In this document: positions 12,426-22,904 of the stretch, one piece after another | Layout: every line of letters starts with the position of its first letter | How positions within the stretch are numbered: the stretch's first letter is position 1 | Assembly (NCBI GenBank): GCA_963930655.1 | Contig: OZ005600.1 | Span: 10,729,501-10,793,500 of the forward strand | DNA: 64,000 bases | Source: Myrica gale | Taxonomy: Eukaryota > Streptophyta > Magnoliopsida > Fagales > Myricaceae | Direction: 5' to 3' | Notes under the pieces: generated by a model | Databases searched by the model: none | Told to the model about the DNA's origin: nothing | Seen by the model: only the letters and a program-made list of their open reading frames with translations | Program-made: the position numbers and the translations under genes

Positions 12426-14983
12426 ATGGCGAGTAGTAGTGCTAGACTGTTCATGTTGTTCGCATTTTGTGTCCTCCCAGCGCTTGTTGCTGCGAAAACG
12501 TTGGGGAACCCTTTCCTAGTCACAGGACAAGTCTACTGCGACACTTGCCGCTGTGGGTTTGAGACCCCTGCTACCACTTACATTCCTGGTAGACGATAAA
12601 TCTCCTTTCGAACGTATATATATATATATATAGTCCCTTAGTAGTCATAGTTATGCATGTTAATTAATATACGATCCTCCTCTACTGCTATTTTTGTATT
12701 AAAGGACTCGTACAGAAGTCGTGCATGGCAATCTGTCCCTTCTATGACTTCTGGGGTCTGGATTCAGTCCAGACCGTACAGGTCCAGACTGATCCAGACT
12801 CACGGTCTAGATTACATCCAGACTCAATCGACGGTAGGGAGGGCTGCCACCTCATTTAATGAGCCCTCCCTTCCGTCGGCTCGGTTTGACTCATCCCATG
12901 CGCGGCTTTTTGGCTCAGGATTTGTAGTAGTCGGACCACTATATTTTAGATCCGACCACAACTATGACCACTACTCCCCGACTATTCTAACACGCGTGTT
13001 TTTGGATATAGATCTGTAGTGGTCGGATCACTATATTTTATATCCGACCACTACACCCCGAACACGCGTTTTAACCCTTTTAGAATAACTTGGAGTGTAT
13101 TAGGCTTGGGAAGGCATGCACACCCATGGTTGATTGCCTTTTTTAATTAATTATGTGTGCTTAGCCTTGTTGCAAGCTGCTGTAGTGGATGCAATAACCG
13201 AACGACCACTACAGATCTGTATCCAAAAACACGCGTGTTAGAATAGTCGTATATTCGGGAATAAAAGGGTGATTAACCACTACAGAAATGAGCTACATGG
13301 ACAATAACAGAGGCTGATTAACCACCACCTTTTGAACCCTCACAAGCTCCTACACGTACATTGGCGCAGATAGTGCTTACGCATTTTGCTTTGCCCGCTT
13401 CATCAGCTCTACGAATTCTTGGAAAGCTGTAGCAGGAACACCTTATGTCAATACTGTGATAGATGTAATCTTGTATTGCATCAATTATTATAGGCAAAGA
13501 AAGGCTAGAAAGAAGCATTAAATGAGAGATATGCACAATGCTCTCGAGGAGTGTTCTAATACAATTGCTGATAGTAACTTTCAAAACGAGTTAAAATTTA
13601 TTCTATAGTTGCTGATGAATGCGTAAAATAGTAAAAGGAACTTCCACTACCATAGTCTGAATCATGAGGTCCTGGGGATGCTTCAGGGTGGTATTGAAGA
13701 GACATGATGTTCCATGCTGGGTAGGCAAGACCAGCACAACTTCCATCATTAAGATTGACATGAGTTACTTCCACGCCCTCTGGGAGTGATGCTGGGTCAA
13801 TCGCATGATTGTGAATCTGCCCCATTGTAAAACTTATGATAAAGACCTCCGAAGAGAAAGTTTTCAATTTGTAAATGTTCTCACATGATTTTAACTAGCT
13901 GCAAACAGATGAATTCCTTGTCAATCAATAGAGTAGGTGAAATATCTATACCTGAGCACTAATCTCAACATGGCCACTCGTATATAAGTGTAGGAGCTTG
14001 TGAGGGTTCAAAATGTGGTGGTTAATTATATTCACTCGAATATTCTGGAATAAAAGGGTTAAAACGCGTGTTTGGAGCGTAGTGGTCGGATATAAAATAT
14101 AGTGGTCTGACCACTACAGATCTGGAGCAAAAAACACGCGTGTTAGAATAGTCGGGGAGCAGTGGTCGCAATTGTGGTCGGATCTAAAATATAGTGGTCC
14201 GACCACTATAGATCCAGAGCCAAAAAGTTGTGTGTGGAACGAGCCAAACTGAGCCGACGGAAGGGAGAGCTCATTAAATGAGGTGACAGCCCTCCCTGTC
14301 GTCGATTGGGTCTGGATCAGTCTGGACTCGTACGGTCTGGACTGAATCCAGACCCTGACTTCTGTGGCAACTGGCAGCCACTTGGAAGTCCAAAAGATCA
14401 ATCCGATCTTCTGGACCCATATTCCTCAGTGGCAAACCCATCAATCCGATCTTCAAAGATTGAATCTCCAATTGAACCGTAGTAGATCAATACCCACTTT
14501 AGAACTCCCACTTGAGAGTAGATGCTCCCAAGTCCCATGATCTCTCATAGAATCTCCTCCTGATCACTTATATATCTCTTTCCATTAGTACTGCTTAAAG
14601 TGTCTTGATTTGAGTAGTTTATGATCTGAGGGTATTATTTCAACTTGCTAGGTGCAACGGTCAGAATTGAGTGCAGAGACAGGGCCAGTTACCGGCTTGT
14701 GTACAGTGTTGAAGGAGTAACTGACTCAACTGGAACATACAACATCTTGGTGGAAGACGACCATGAAGACGAAATATGCGAATGCGTTCTAGTCAACAGC
14801 CCGCTTGCCAACTGCAAAATAGCTGACAAGGGACGCAACCGTGTCAATGTCATACTCACCCGTTTCAATGGTCTCCTTAATGACCTTCGTTTTGCAAACT
14901 CGATGGGGTTCCTGATGGATCAGAGGTTGCCTGAGTGCGGCCAAGTGCTTCAGAAGTACCCCGGATTCGAGCTGTCCCCCTAG
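12426..14983 (+). CDS. Ole e 1-like (pollen Ole e 1/extensin family) secreted protein, 2 exons
   Basis: Exon 1 is 12426-12588 and exon 2 is 14652-14983; the GT-AG intron splits a glycine codon, giving [10 protein letters not shown] across the junction. The product is 164 residues. Residues 1-23 are a signal peptide (hydrophobic [16 protein letters not shown]), then [29 protein letters not shown] and LPECGQV supply the conserved cysteines of the Ole e 1 fold. This family is small, secreted and often expressed in pollen or growing tissue; a molecular activity is not established. The intron is 2063 bases because a 1.6-kb transposon sits in it (12754-14355). Both exons are intact, so the gene should still work if the intron is spliced. 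The 3' flank runs from 14984. Confidence 0.92.
12754..14355. mobile_element. Pack-MULE-like element inside the Ole e 1 intron, perfect 9-bp target duplication
   Basis: The tips are GGGTCTGGATTCAGTCC and its inverted copy ending GAATCCAGACCC. The arms run about 340 bases (12754-13090 against 14045-14355) and include GTGGTCGGA, ACACGCGTGTT and GAGCC(G/A)-rich phrases. TGACTTCTG flanks the element at 12745-12753 and 14356-14364. A third arm-like piece at about 13195-13260 is inverted relative to the left arm. The interior holds carbamoyl-phosphate synthase small-subunit exons on the minus strand, plus unassigned sequence at 13300-13600. Removing element and duplication leaves an ordinary intron of about 450 bases. 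Confidence 0.92.
13627..13982 (-). pseudogene. CARA: Captured fragment of carbamoyl-phosphate synthase small subunit (CarA)
   Basis: Two minus-strand exons are readable. At about 13953-13975 is GHVEISAQ. After a 130-base intron with GT and AG borders comes [32 protein letters not shown] and [17 protein letters not shown] (about 13645-13820). This is the end of the class I glutamine amidotransferase domain, including the catalytic His and Glu of the HPE motif. The fragment ends at a GT donor, so a genomic segment with introns was taken. The nucleophilic cysteine part and the N-terminal domain are absent, so no enzyme is encoded. The fragment is antisense to the Ole e 1 gene whose intron contains it. 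Confidence 0.92.
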
Positions 14984-17541
14984 TCCATTTTAGCTGGTGT
15001 GATTGCTTATAATAATATTAATTGTCTTCCCCCCTACTGTTTACTTCTCATTGTTCTGAACTATATATGTAGTGGCATGCATGTATTTTGTTTCTTGATT
15101 GGACTGAGTTCTAGTCATGGCGTTTTCTCCAATATCAATGTAACTTGGTCACTTAATTGTGGTTTCTCAAATTGTAACTTCTCTCCTTTGAGTATCTAGC
15201 TCGATCGAGTTTATTAAATGAGAAGACTAGCAATCTCCTTTCCTACTGTTTTTCAGAAATTCGGTGAATGCCTCATCTATGGATCTGCTGATAGAAGATA
15301 TATATATAAGGACTAACTGATGCTAAAGCCCAAAGAAATCTGGAACTCTGAATACCTTAAGTTTAATTACAACATTTATCTAAAGAAAAAATGAGAACGA
15401 AAAAGAAAATTTGCAAAGTCACCATTCACACATATTCAAAATTTCGAACACATTCACAAATTCAACTATTCAAAAAATTTGCACACAGAGTTAGAAATCC
15501 CTAAATTGATTCACACTGTTAGAAATCTCTAAATTTGAACCGGACCGGAACCCAAATTTGATTCATAAATTCAACCCAGACTTGCTTGAGAGAGAAGGTA
15601 TGAGAGTGAGAGGGAGAGAACGACGGCACGAGAGAGACAGAGAGGCAGAGAACGGTTGAGGCCCAGATCTTGCTTGAGAGAGAATGAGAGACTGAGGTCT
15701 GAGGGTGAGAAAGTTAAGTAGCGGCCAGCGAGAGAGAGATGAGTGACTAGGGCAAGGTAAAAGTATTATCGAATTTGAAATTTCGGCTTCTGTATCGACA
15801 AGAATCGGATGCCTATTTTGGCATCCGGTTCCTGTCCGGAACCGCCGGAATTTCGGCAATCCCGGTATCGGATGTTGGTTCCGGTAGTGACATTCTGGGC
15901 TGTGATCCACAATTTTGGGCCCAAAATTTTGAATTTTTTGGCTTGCACGATCTGAGCTGATTACACTTGATTTTTTAGACTTGTTGAATGCTGAATTGTT
16001 GATTACGCCTGAATTTTTTTAGGCTTGCTGAATGCCGATTGGAATTTGGTTGGATCGATGTTGGATCCAATACTCTTTTATTCATTTACAGTTTACAATT
16101 CTATAATAATTGAAGATTGCATTATTTAATAAATAACATACATTAATGAAAGAAAAATTATAGAAAATTACAAATAACAAATAAACATAGAAATAAAATT
16201 TACAAATAATACAAATTTACATTCTAAAATAGAAAACAAATAATACTTGGATAGATGAATTGAATGGAATATAATGTTGGCCATATAATCAAAACATCAC
16301 TATCATATGATTATGGTAATATTAGTTTTGTATGACCTTTTTATTTATGCTCATAATATTTAATGACCAACTACAAAAGATTGGTCATTAAAGACTAAAT
16401 TAATTTAACTAATACATAATATAACACCTAATTGATTTACGCGGGAGCGTGGTGTAGGTGAGTTAACCTAAGGAATCATATTATCGGGTGTAGAAGAAGA
16501 ATTAAATAGATCCATATGAGAAAAACAAAAAGTTTTGAAAAAAACTTGATAAGTTTTAAAACTCAAAACATTTTTGAAAAAACAAAACATATACCAAACA
16601 TTAAACACTATTAAATCATCATTTTAAAGCTGAGTAAACTTTAAAAAAAAACATAAAACATAAACCAAACACTAATACACAAATCCAAATCCAAATCACT
16701 AAACAGATTCACATTCACAAAGCTCCAAAATGGCAATAACACATTCACAACTAAATCAACATATTCACAACTTATACTCTAAAATTCCAAATCCAAATAT
16801 TAGCTCATCCTCCATTTCCAACTCAGTTTCACAACTTATGCTCTAAAATTATAAATTAACTAATTAACTAAAGAACTAATTAGAATTAACCTCAAGTTTG
16901 TGATTCAAAAACTGTCACCGATCTCCACCACTGACCACACACTGTCACCACACACGGCACCCAGTACACAACACACCACCTGCACTAATCAAGAAAAAAA
17001 TTAGTAATTAATAAGTAATGTAATGAACAACAATAAATAATAATGAAAATTTGATGAAATTTGTGAGAGATAGAGAGAGAGGGGCTGAGAGGTGATGTGT
17101 CGACAACAAGCTGTGGTGGTGTTGCTGTGCGTTTCACATGTGGGGCCGTGGAGATCCGAGAGAACTGAGAGAGAAGACTGGAGAGAGAGTGATTGTGATA
17201 ACTGAGAGTCGAGAGACTGAGACAAAGGTCATAGAGAGAGAGAGGCTCAGTGACATAGTGAGTGAGAGAGAGAGAGAGAGGATGATGGAGAGGAGAGTGG
17301 AGGAGGTGAGAGACTGAGAGAGGAGATGAGATTTTCGGGGGGTTAACTTTTTGTGTGTTTTGGCCTAGTCCAAAACTGTGTGTTTTGGTTTAAAAAAAAT
17401 CGGTACCGAAATTCCGCACTATTTCGGCGGAATTATCGGTACCAGTTCTAGTACCGCTATTTGCACACGTAGCCTACAGCCTCCAGCCCTAGTTCCGAGC
17501 GGTGGGCGAAACTAGTACCAGAACCGGCGGACAAAATGCTC
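14984..17541. other. Repetitive region 3' of the Ole e 1 gene, hAT-like traces
   Basis: After a short 3' UTR the sequence is repetitive. There are GAGAGAGA-rich blocks at about 15570-15745 and 17060-17335. ATTCACAA-rich tracts lie beside each (15425-15540 and 16690-16880). CCGGAACCG-like repeats occur near 15540, 15820-15885 and 17400-17530. A CCAGCCCTA end near 17478-17486 resembles a hAT tip, and TAGGGCAAGG near 15748 is a possible partner, but the flanking 8-mers do not match. I call this decayed non-autonomous DNA-transposon sequence. No gene is seen. Confidence 0.4.
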
Positions 17542-17972
17542 ACCCTTATGAGTGATTGAGCGCAAGGGAGAGTTTAAGTTTTTAACTTTGGATCAAAACG
17601 GCAATGTTAGGCTATATGTGTTTTTTTAAAAAAAATTTATAATAATTAATAAAAAAATTTGAGATATGTTTTGTTGGGTTTTTTAATGGGTTTTCGTAAA
17701 TAATTTTTTTTTTTATTTTTGTGTTGTTTTACTAAAAATTTAGGTCAATAGAAAATTTTATTAAATATTAAAATATTTTTTTGTGCGAAAAAATTATTTT
17801 TGAATTTGAAAAAGTAAGATCATTAACCAACACATAAATTTTGATTTTTTTTTTCAAAAGCTCCAAAAAATTTAATAAAATATAAAAAATTTACTCAAAT
17901 TGTAAGATGTTTATATACTAACTTCAATATTTTTTATTAAAGAAACATCAAATGTTCTCGTTACTTACTGTT
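17542..17972. other. AT-rich spacer
   Basis: Only A/T-rich sequence with poly-T and poly-A tracts is present. I see no gene and no clear repeat border. Confidence 0.5.
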
Positions 17973-17981
17973 AAAAAGAAA

Positions 17982-19048
17982 GGGAAAATTACACTTTTCG
18001 CCCCCCGACTATGGGGGTAATAGCACCTTGCACCCCATATTATTGATTTCGTGACATTGAGCCCTCAAACTACCATTGACTGACATTTCACACAATGTCG
18101 TCTACTTTTTCGTCAATTTGAACAGAAAGCAGTACACGTACGACTGACCACTTTTTTCTCCCTTTTTTACCCCTTACAGGCTTTACACTTTTCGTCCCCG
18201 ACTATGGGGTCACTCGCATTTTGCACCCCATATTATTGATTTCGTATTATTTAATCCTTCAACTACTGTTGGCCCACATTCTGCACCATGCCGTATACTT
18301 TTCTATCATTTTGAACAGAAAATCATTGCACGAGACAAGCACGTGCATCTCATCCCATTTTTCTCCCTATTTTACCCTTAATATTGAGACTGAAATTACT
18401 GTGCTACCCTTTTTAACTTCATCTCGCTCTTGCTCTGCTGTTCCTCTACAGAGTATACTCCCTTCCATTCCTTCGTCCCCTACCCTAAGAAAGAGCAGCT
18501 AAGCCTATGCTTGCTATCCGTCTTCCCCAAACTCTCACTTCAAGTTATGCCCTCTTCGTCATGAAAGTGAGGGGTCTCTCTCTCTCTCTCTCTAAACGCA
18601 TACGTAAACGCGTGGATATTTTGTAGCATTGGTTTGTGAATGTATATTTGTTGATTTCTCAATATGAGGGGTAAAATGGGGTGAGACACACGTGTTTTTC
18701 AAGTGCAATGATTTCCGTTCAAAATGACAGAAAAATAGACGACGGGGTGCAAAATGCGAATGAGCCCATAGTCGGGGGCGAAAACTGTAATTTTCTCTTC
18801 ACTTCCTTTGTGAAGGGGTAGTCCAGTCATTTCAATGGCAATATGAGGGGTAAAATGGGGAGTAAAAAGTGGTCAGTCGGACGTGCGTGTCACGTGTACT
18901 GATTTCTGTTCAAATTGACAGAAAAGCAGACGGCGGGGTGCGAAATGTCAGTCAATGGTAGTTGGAGGGCTAATTGTCATTAAATCAATAATATGAGGTG
19001 CAAAGTGCGAGTATCCCCATAGTCGGGAGCGAAAAATGTAATTTTCCC
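17982..19048. mobile_element. Mutator-like TIR element with perfect 9-bp duplication and an internal second copy of its own tip
   Basis: The tips are GGGAAAATTACACTTTTCGC and the inverted GCGAAAAATGTAATTTTCCC, flanked by AAAAAGAAA at 17973-17981 and 19049-19057. A second pair of the same arms lies inside (about 18180-18330 and 18690-18800), so a related copy seems to have inserted into, or been duplicated within, the first. Phrases such as CCCCGACTATGGGG and CATATTATTGATTTCGT recur in all four arms. A CT microsatellite lies at about 18570-18592. No protein is supported. Confidence 0.85.
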
Positions 19049-19336
19049 AAAAAGAAAAGTGCATAGTGGGAATATTTTCCCTCCCCGCATCCAGAGTCGC
19101 CCAGATGATCTTGGCGACGCGAGAGTGAGACTCCCCAATCCGTTGTGGAGTAGGGAGAGGGGCTCCCCCTCCATGCAAGCGGGCCTGACGAGATTGGAAG
19201 GGGATCCCTGATTGTCGTGGTTGGATTTGCCTGGTTCGGATAACAGCAGCTAAGTTACAAAGAAAATAAAGGTTCGCTAATACCCAAAAATAAAATTAAA
19301 GCAGAGATGCCGAGCAACTGGGATTAAGAAATTATA

Positions 19337-20001
19337 GGGTTAATGTCCTTTTTAGTCCCTAGGTTTTGGGGCGGTGTTCGTTTTAATCCCTAGGCTTTAT
19401 TTTTGTTCAAAACAGTCCCTAGGTTATTTACGTTTGTCTTTTTAGTCCTTCCGTCCAATTCCGTCACTCCCGAGCCCAGTCAGCTAACGGCGGGACACGT
19501 CACACCCAATAGAATATTGCCACGTGTACTAATTTTATTTTATTTTTTTTAAAAAAAACAAGGGAGATACCCCCGTGGCCACCACCGAACGGGGAGCCCA
19601 GATCTGGGCTCCCCGTCGACGGTGGTGGCCGGGGGCTCCCCGTCTGGCCACCCCCGTTCGCGCGAGGGAGCCCAGATCTGGGCTCCCTCGCGCGAAGGGT
19701 GGCCTCCCTGGCCACCCTTCGCCGGCGACGGGGAGGTGGCCACGGGAACATCCTTAGGTTTTTTTTTTTAAAGCATGTGGAAATTTTAAAAAAAAAAAAA
19801 AAAAATTAGTACACGTGGCAATATTCTATTGGGTGTGACGTGTCCCGCCGTTAGCTGACTGGGCTCGAGAGCGACGGAATTGGACGGAAGGACGAAAAAG
19901 ACAAATGTAAATAACCTAGGGACTGTTTTGAACAAAAATAAAACCTAGGGATTAAAAAGAACACCGCCCCAAAACCTAGGGACTAAAAAGGACATTAACG
20001 C
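19337..20001. mobile_element. Mutator-like TIR element with GC-rich palindromic core
   Basis: The arms are near-identical over about 200 bases in inverted orientation: TTTTTAGTCCCTAGGTTTTG, then CCAATTCCGTC, CAGCTAACGG and CACGTGT at the inner end. Flanks GAAATTATA (19328-19336) and AAAATTATA (20002-20010) agree at 8 of 9 positions. The core between the arms is not protein-coding but a run of perfect GC palindromes, listed separately. Confidence 0.82.
19589..19696. repeat. Two long perfect palindromes sharing one core
   Basis: A 28-base perfect palindrome is at 19589-19616 and a 40-base perfect palindrome is at 19657-19696. Both are centred on AGATCT and share GAGCCC and GGGCTC on either side. 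Inverted copies of GGCCACC-type runs link them, so the 180-base segment could fold into several GC hairpins. It contrasts sharply with its AT-rich surroundings. Confidence 0.85.
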
Positions 20002-20010
20002 AAAATTATA

Positions 20011-21658
20011 TCTAATAGCACGTGTTTGATGGAAAAGAGGATAGTGCATCCAATTCTTGTCTCATGGTTCCAACCTAAGAAGCAGATTAATTGCGAGATA
20101 CACCCATATGAATGGACCTATAAACACACAATCTTGATTTTCTCTTGTTTGCAAATGACTATAAACAAACAGAATGCCCAGGAATTCAATCCGAAGAACA
20201 AAATGGACCAGCAAAAGATCGAAAGCATTAATTAGCAAATTATATTATTGTGCCAATTTCTATCTACCCAGAGATTCAAAAGTTCGGAACCACCTTATCG
20301 AAGTTGTTTGAGACCCCAAATATTTGGGGTCTCAACAAATCGGACAAACCAAACAAACTCCAAAATTTTCAACTTTTACACCTACACACTTCACTTTTCA
20401 CAAACCCCAATAAATCTCAATAAAGTAAAGATTCCCAAAATTTCAGGAATATTCCCCAAAAATTTGGCAAACAAACATCCCCAATTGTTTTAAACTATTT
20501 TTGAAATATTTTAATTGCATACTTTTCTTTTAGCTTCGGCCTTTTCAGTTAGGAGAGGAGCCTGGAAGAGATACGGATAATGATGAGACAACGAAGTGTT
20601 TGCTGCAAGTGGGCTTTTACATCTTTTACCATTCCAAGTCGTCCGAAAGCTTTGGCGCCAGTATCTATCCAAATTTTTTTGAAACAGAACCCAATGGTCA
20701 AATAACCAAAACTATGCAAAATTACCACAAAAAAAAAGAAAAAGAAAAGATCTGCAAATTGAATCATAAGTGAAACAAATCCAGAATCTAGTTCTCTCTC
20801 TCTGATTTGGGTACAGAAGAATTCAAAATTTTACTTGAATCATTAATCAAATACGGGAATGAATGTCTTCCCCTGGAAGGTTTTCAAAGATAGATGGCAC
20901 CAGCGGTGTTATTAACATCGCCGACGACACTGCTGCCAGTAGTACTACTAACATCGCCGACGACATCACAGCAGTACTGCAACCTCCACTTTTGACAACT
21001 CTGTCAAGAACGGAAAGAAAAAGAGGGTATATCGTTTTTCCCACGTCTCGTTTTTGCTAAGAATTGGGTGTAACAAAAAAGGGAAGGAAAAAGATTAATT
21101 GATTTTTTAGGAAATCTGATCTGTGCTTACGATTTGTTTCCTTTTCATATGTCGTGACAAAAGTCCATTATTCCTAAGATTTTCTCTTTGAAGCGACATT
21201 GGATCAGAAGACGTCCACAGATGACGATATTTCCAAATCAGATGGTGATGAGGTTGATCATGGTATATCAATCTCTCTCTCTCTCTCCTCTATGGTATAC
21301 AACACTAGCATCATAGAGTGTTTTAATTGTTTTGTAGTTCCTTAGGTATCGATTCATTATGCAGTACTTTTCTCAATTTTATAATTTTGCTTCATAGTTT
21401 TGGAGAGAAAGATCTCGTCAAGGAGAAAAGCTCTCATGGAGGCGTCTCCTCGCCTAAAGAAACCAAACGACAAAAGAGTTACTCTCTCGTCATAGTTTGC
21501 ATTTTAACATTTTGTTTGGAAATTTTGGGAGTAATCTGATCATCTAGGAAGCCCTTCCATTAGTAAGCCCTGCCAAACCTACTTGTAAACATCGTAATAT
21601 TATAATATATTTGATCTTTTGCTCATTCTTTCATGTTGCTTGTTGTACTTGGGTGCAG
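20011..21658. other. Spacer upstream of a 5-phosphatase remnant
   Basis: A 28-base perfect palindrome centred on AAATATTT lies at 20308-20335. An open frame at 20863-21060 repeats TAACATCGCCGACGACA twice (about 20911 and 20950) and has no family I recognise. Parts of 21400-21500 could be a decayed upstream exon (ERKISSRRKALMEA-like reading) but this is weak. A CT tract lies at 21273-21287. No other feature can be assigned. Confidence 0.4.
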
Positions 21659-22054
21659 TTGAATATCGAGAAGGAAGCAGGGAGAGTATTAGATGGATTT
21701 AACGAGGGACCGATATCGTTTGCCCCGACTTACAAGTATTCGCAAAATTCAGATTTTTACGCAGGGGAAGCATTCGAATCGAAGAAGAAACGCCGCACAC
21801 CTGCATGGTACTTCCTCTTCATTTTCATCATTAAAGTGAGCGAGTTAAGATGGTTAATTTATTTTTACAAGTAGGAATTAATCTCTTTGAGCTTGACTCT
21901 AATTAGGTGCGACAGGATATTATGGCGTGGCTATGGCATTGAGCAATTATCTTATCTCCGTATGGAATCAAGACTCTCGGATCACAGACCCGTGTGCGCT
22001 GTCTTTTCAGTGGAGGTGGAAAGGAAGTCAGGAACAAGAGCCTTAATAGGATAA
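21659..22054 (+). pseudogene. Last two exons of a type I inositol-polyphosphate 5-phosphatase gene (remnant)
   Basis: Exon 21659-21807 reads [20 protein letters not shown] and KKKRRTPAW. After a GT-AG intron, exon 21907-22054 reads [16 protein letters not shown] and [15 protein letters not shown], then stops. The joined PAWCDRIL and SDHRPV are the two signature catalytic motifs of this phosphatase family, which removes the 5-phosphate of inositol phosphates and phosphoinositides. The usual C-terminal tail is replaced by a short TRALIG end and two adjacent stops. No upstream exons with the other catalytic motifs are visible in the preceding 1.6 kb, so this is most likely a truncated copy. The frames and splice sites that remain are clean, so the decay looks recent. 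Confidence 0.85.
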
Positions 22055-22904
22055 TAAAGGGTCTTTCGTGCGCTGGTCAGATAACATAGACCTTCTTTGA
22101 AGCCTGCCGTGGCGTCTGAATGTTAAAATTTTAGGTGTTTAACTTTTGAGATGTTAAAGTTACGACAAAATGAATATCTTGTAAAAAAAAATTGATGATT
22201 TGAATAAATTTTTTATATTTAGTATAGTGAAAATAAATAATTTGATGGAATAAAATAAAATATTTTATAATTATTATATTAGACCAAAATTTTTGGCATG
22301 CTTACAAACACCACTGCATATCTCGAATGCACAATTTTTATTCCGAGTCCTAGAGTATCATAATATAGGATTCTCATGCATTAATTTCAATAGGAATAGT
22401 CTCTTTTTTTGAAGCTTAAGTTAATTAGTATTTGTGTGTAAAATTTTGTTACACTTTAAATTTTATTTAATAAAATAACTACAAAATAATCTATTTTCTA
22501 TCAAATTATCTGTTTCTATTATAATAAATATAAAAAAAATCCATTAAAATCGTTTTTCTTTTCAATTTTTTACACTTTCTATACTCCCAAAATTTTAACA
22601 CTCAAACACTAAGTACAACTTCCTAAAAGGAAAACAAGATGACGAAATAGTCTGAAGAACACAACTTGGAACTAACTGATGCAATATTACATGATGTACT
22701 GTTGGTAAATTGAAAGGATTTTTCTTTGGTAAAGGAATTATGGGAAAATGGAATGGAAATTTAATCAAAGAAGTGTTATACTTTATACCTTTTTCCCGAG
22801 CTGCGTAATTTTGATGGGTATATAGTTTTCCTTAGGAGTACTTTGGCAAAGGAATGAAGTACCAGTTTTCGAAATAGAAGTTGCGTCTTGGTCCTGGTTT
22901 TCTC
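22055..22904. other. AT-rich spacer with MITE-like remnants
   Basis: Phrases typical of the local Tourist-type MITEs (GTTAAAATTTTAGGTGTT at about 22122, and an inverted pair AGTATTTGTGTG at about 22428 with CACTCAAACACT at about 22600) mark at least one degenerate copy. No gene is seen. Confidence 0.45.

Noticed and set aside
12657..13019. 120-codon open frame between the Ole e 1 exons
   Set aside because: It lies mostly in the inverted arm of the intron element, and the mirrored arm gives a matching frame at 14114-14401. It is repeat translation.
15748..17486. Complete hAT element bounded by TAGGGC and GCCCTA
   Set aside because: Flanking 8-mers do not match and the tips pair poorly beyond six bases; left as hAT-like traces.
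19500..19757. Arg/Gly-rich frames on both strands
   Set aside because: They translate the GC palindromes of a transposon core.
20863..21060. 65-codon frame as the start of the 5-phosphatase gene
   Set aside because: It contains a small tandem DNA repeat, has no phosphatase motif and no splice path to 21659 that I can support.
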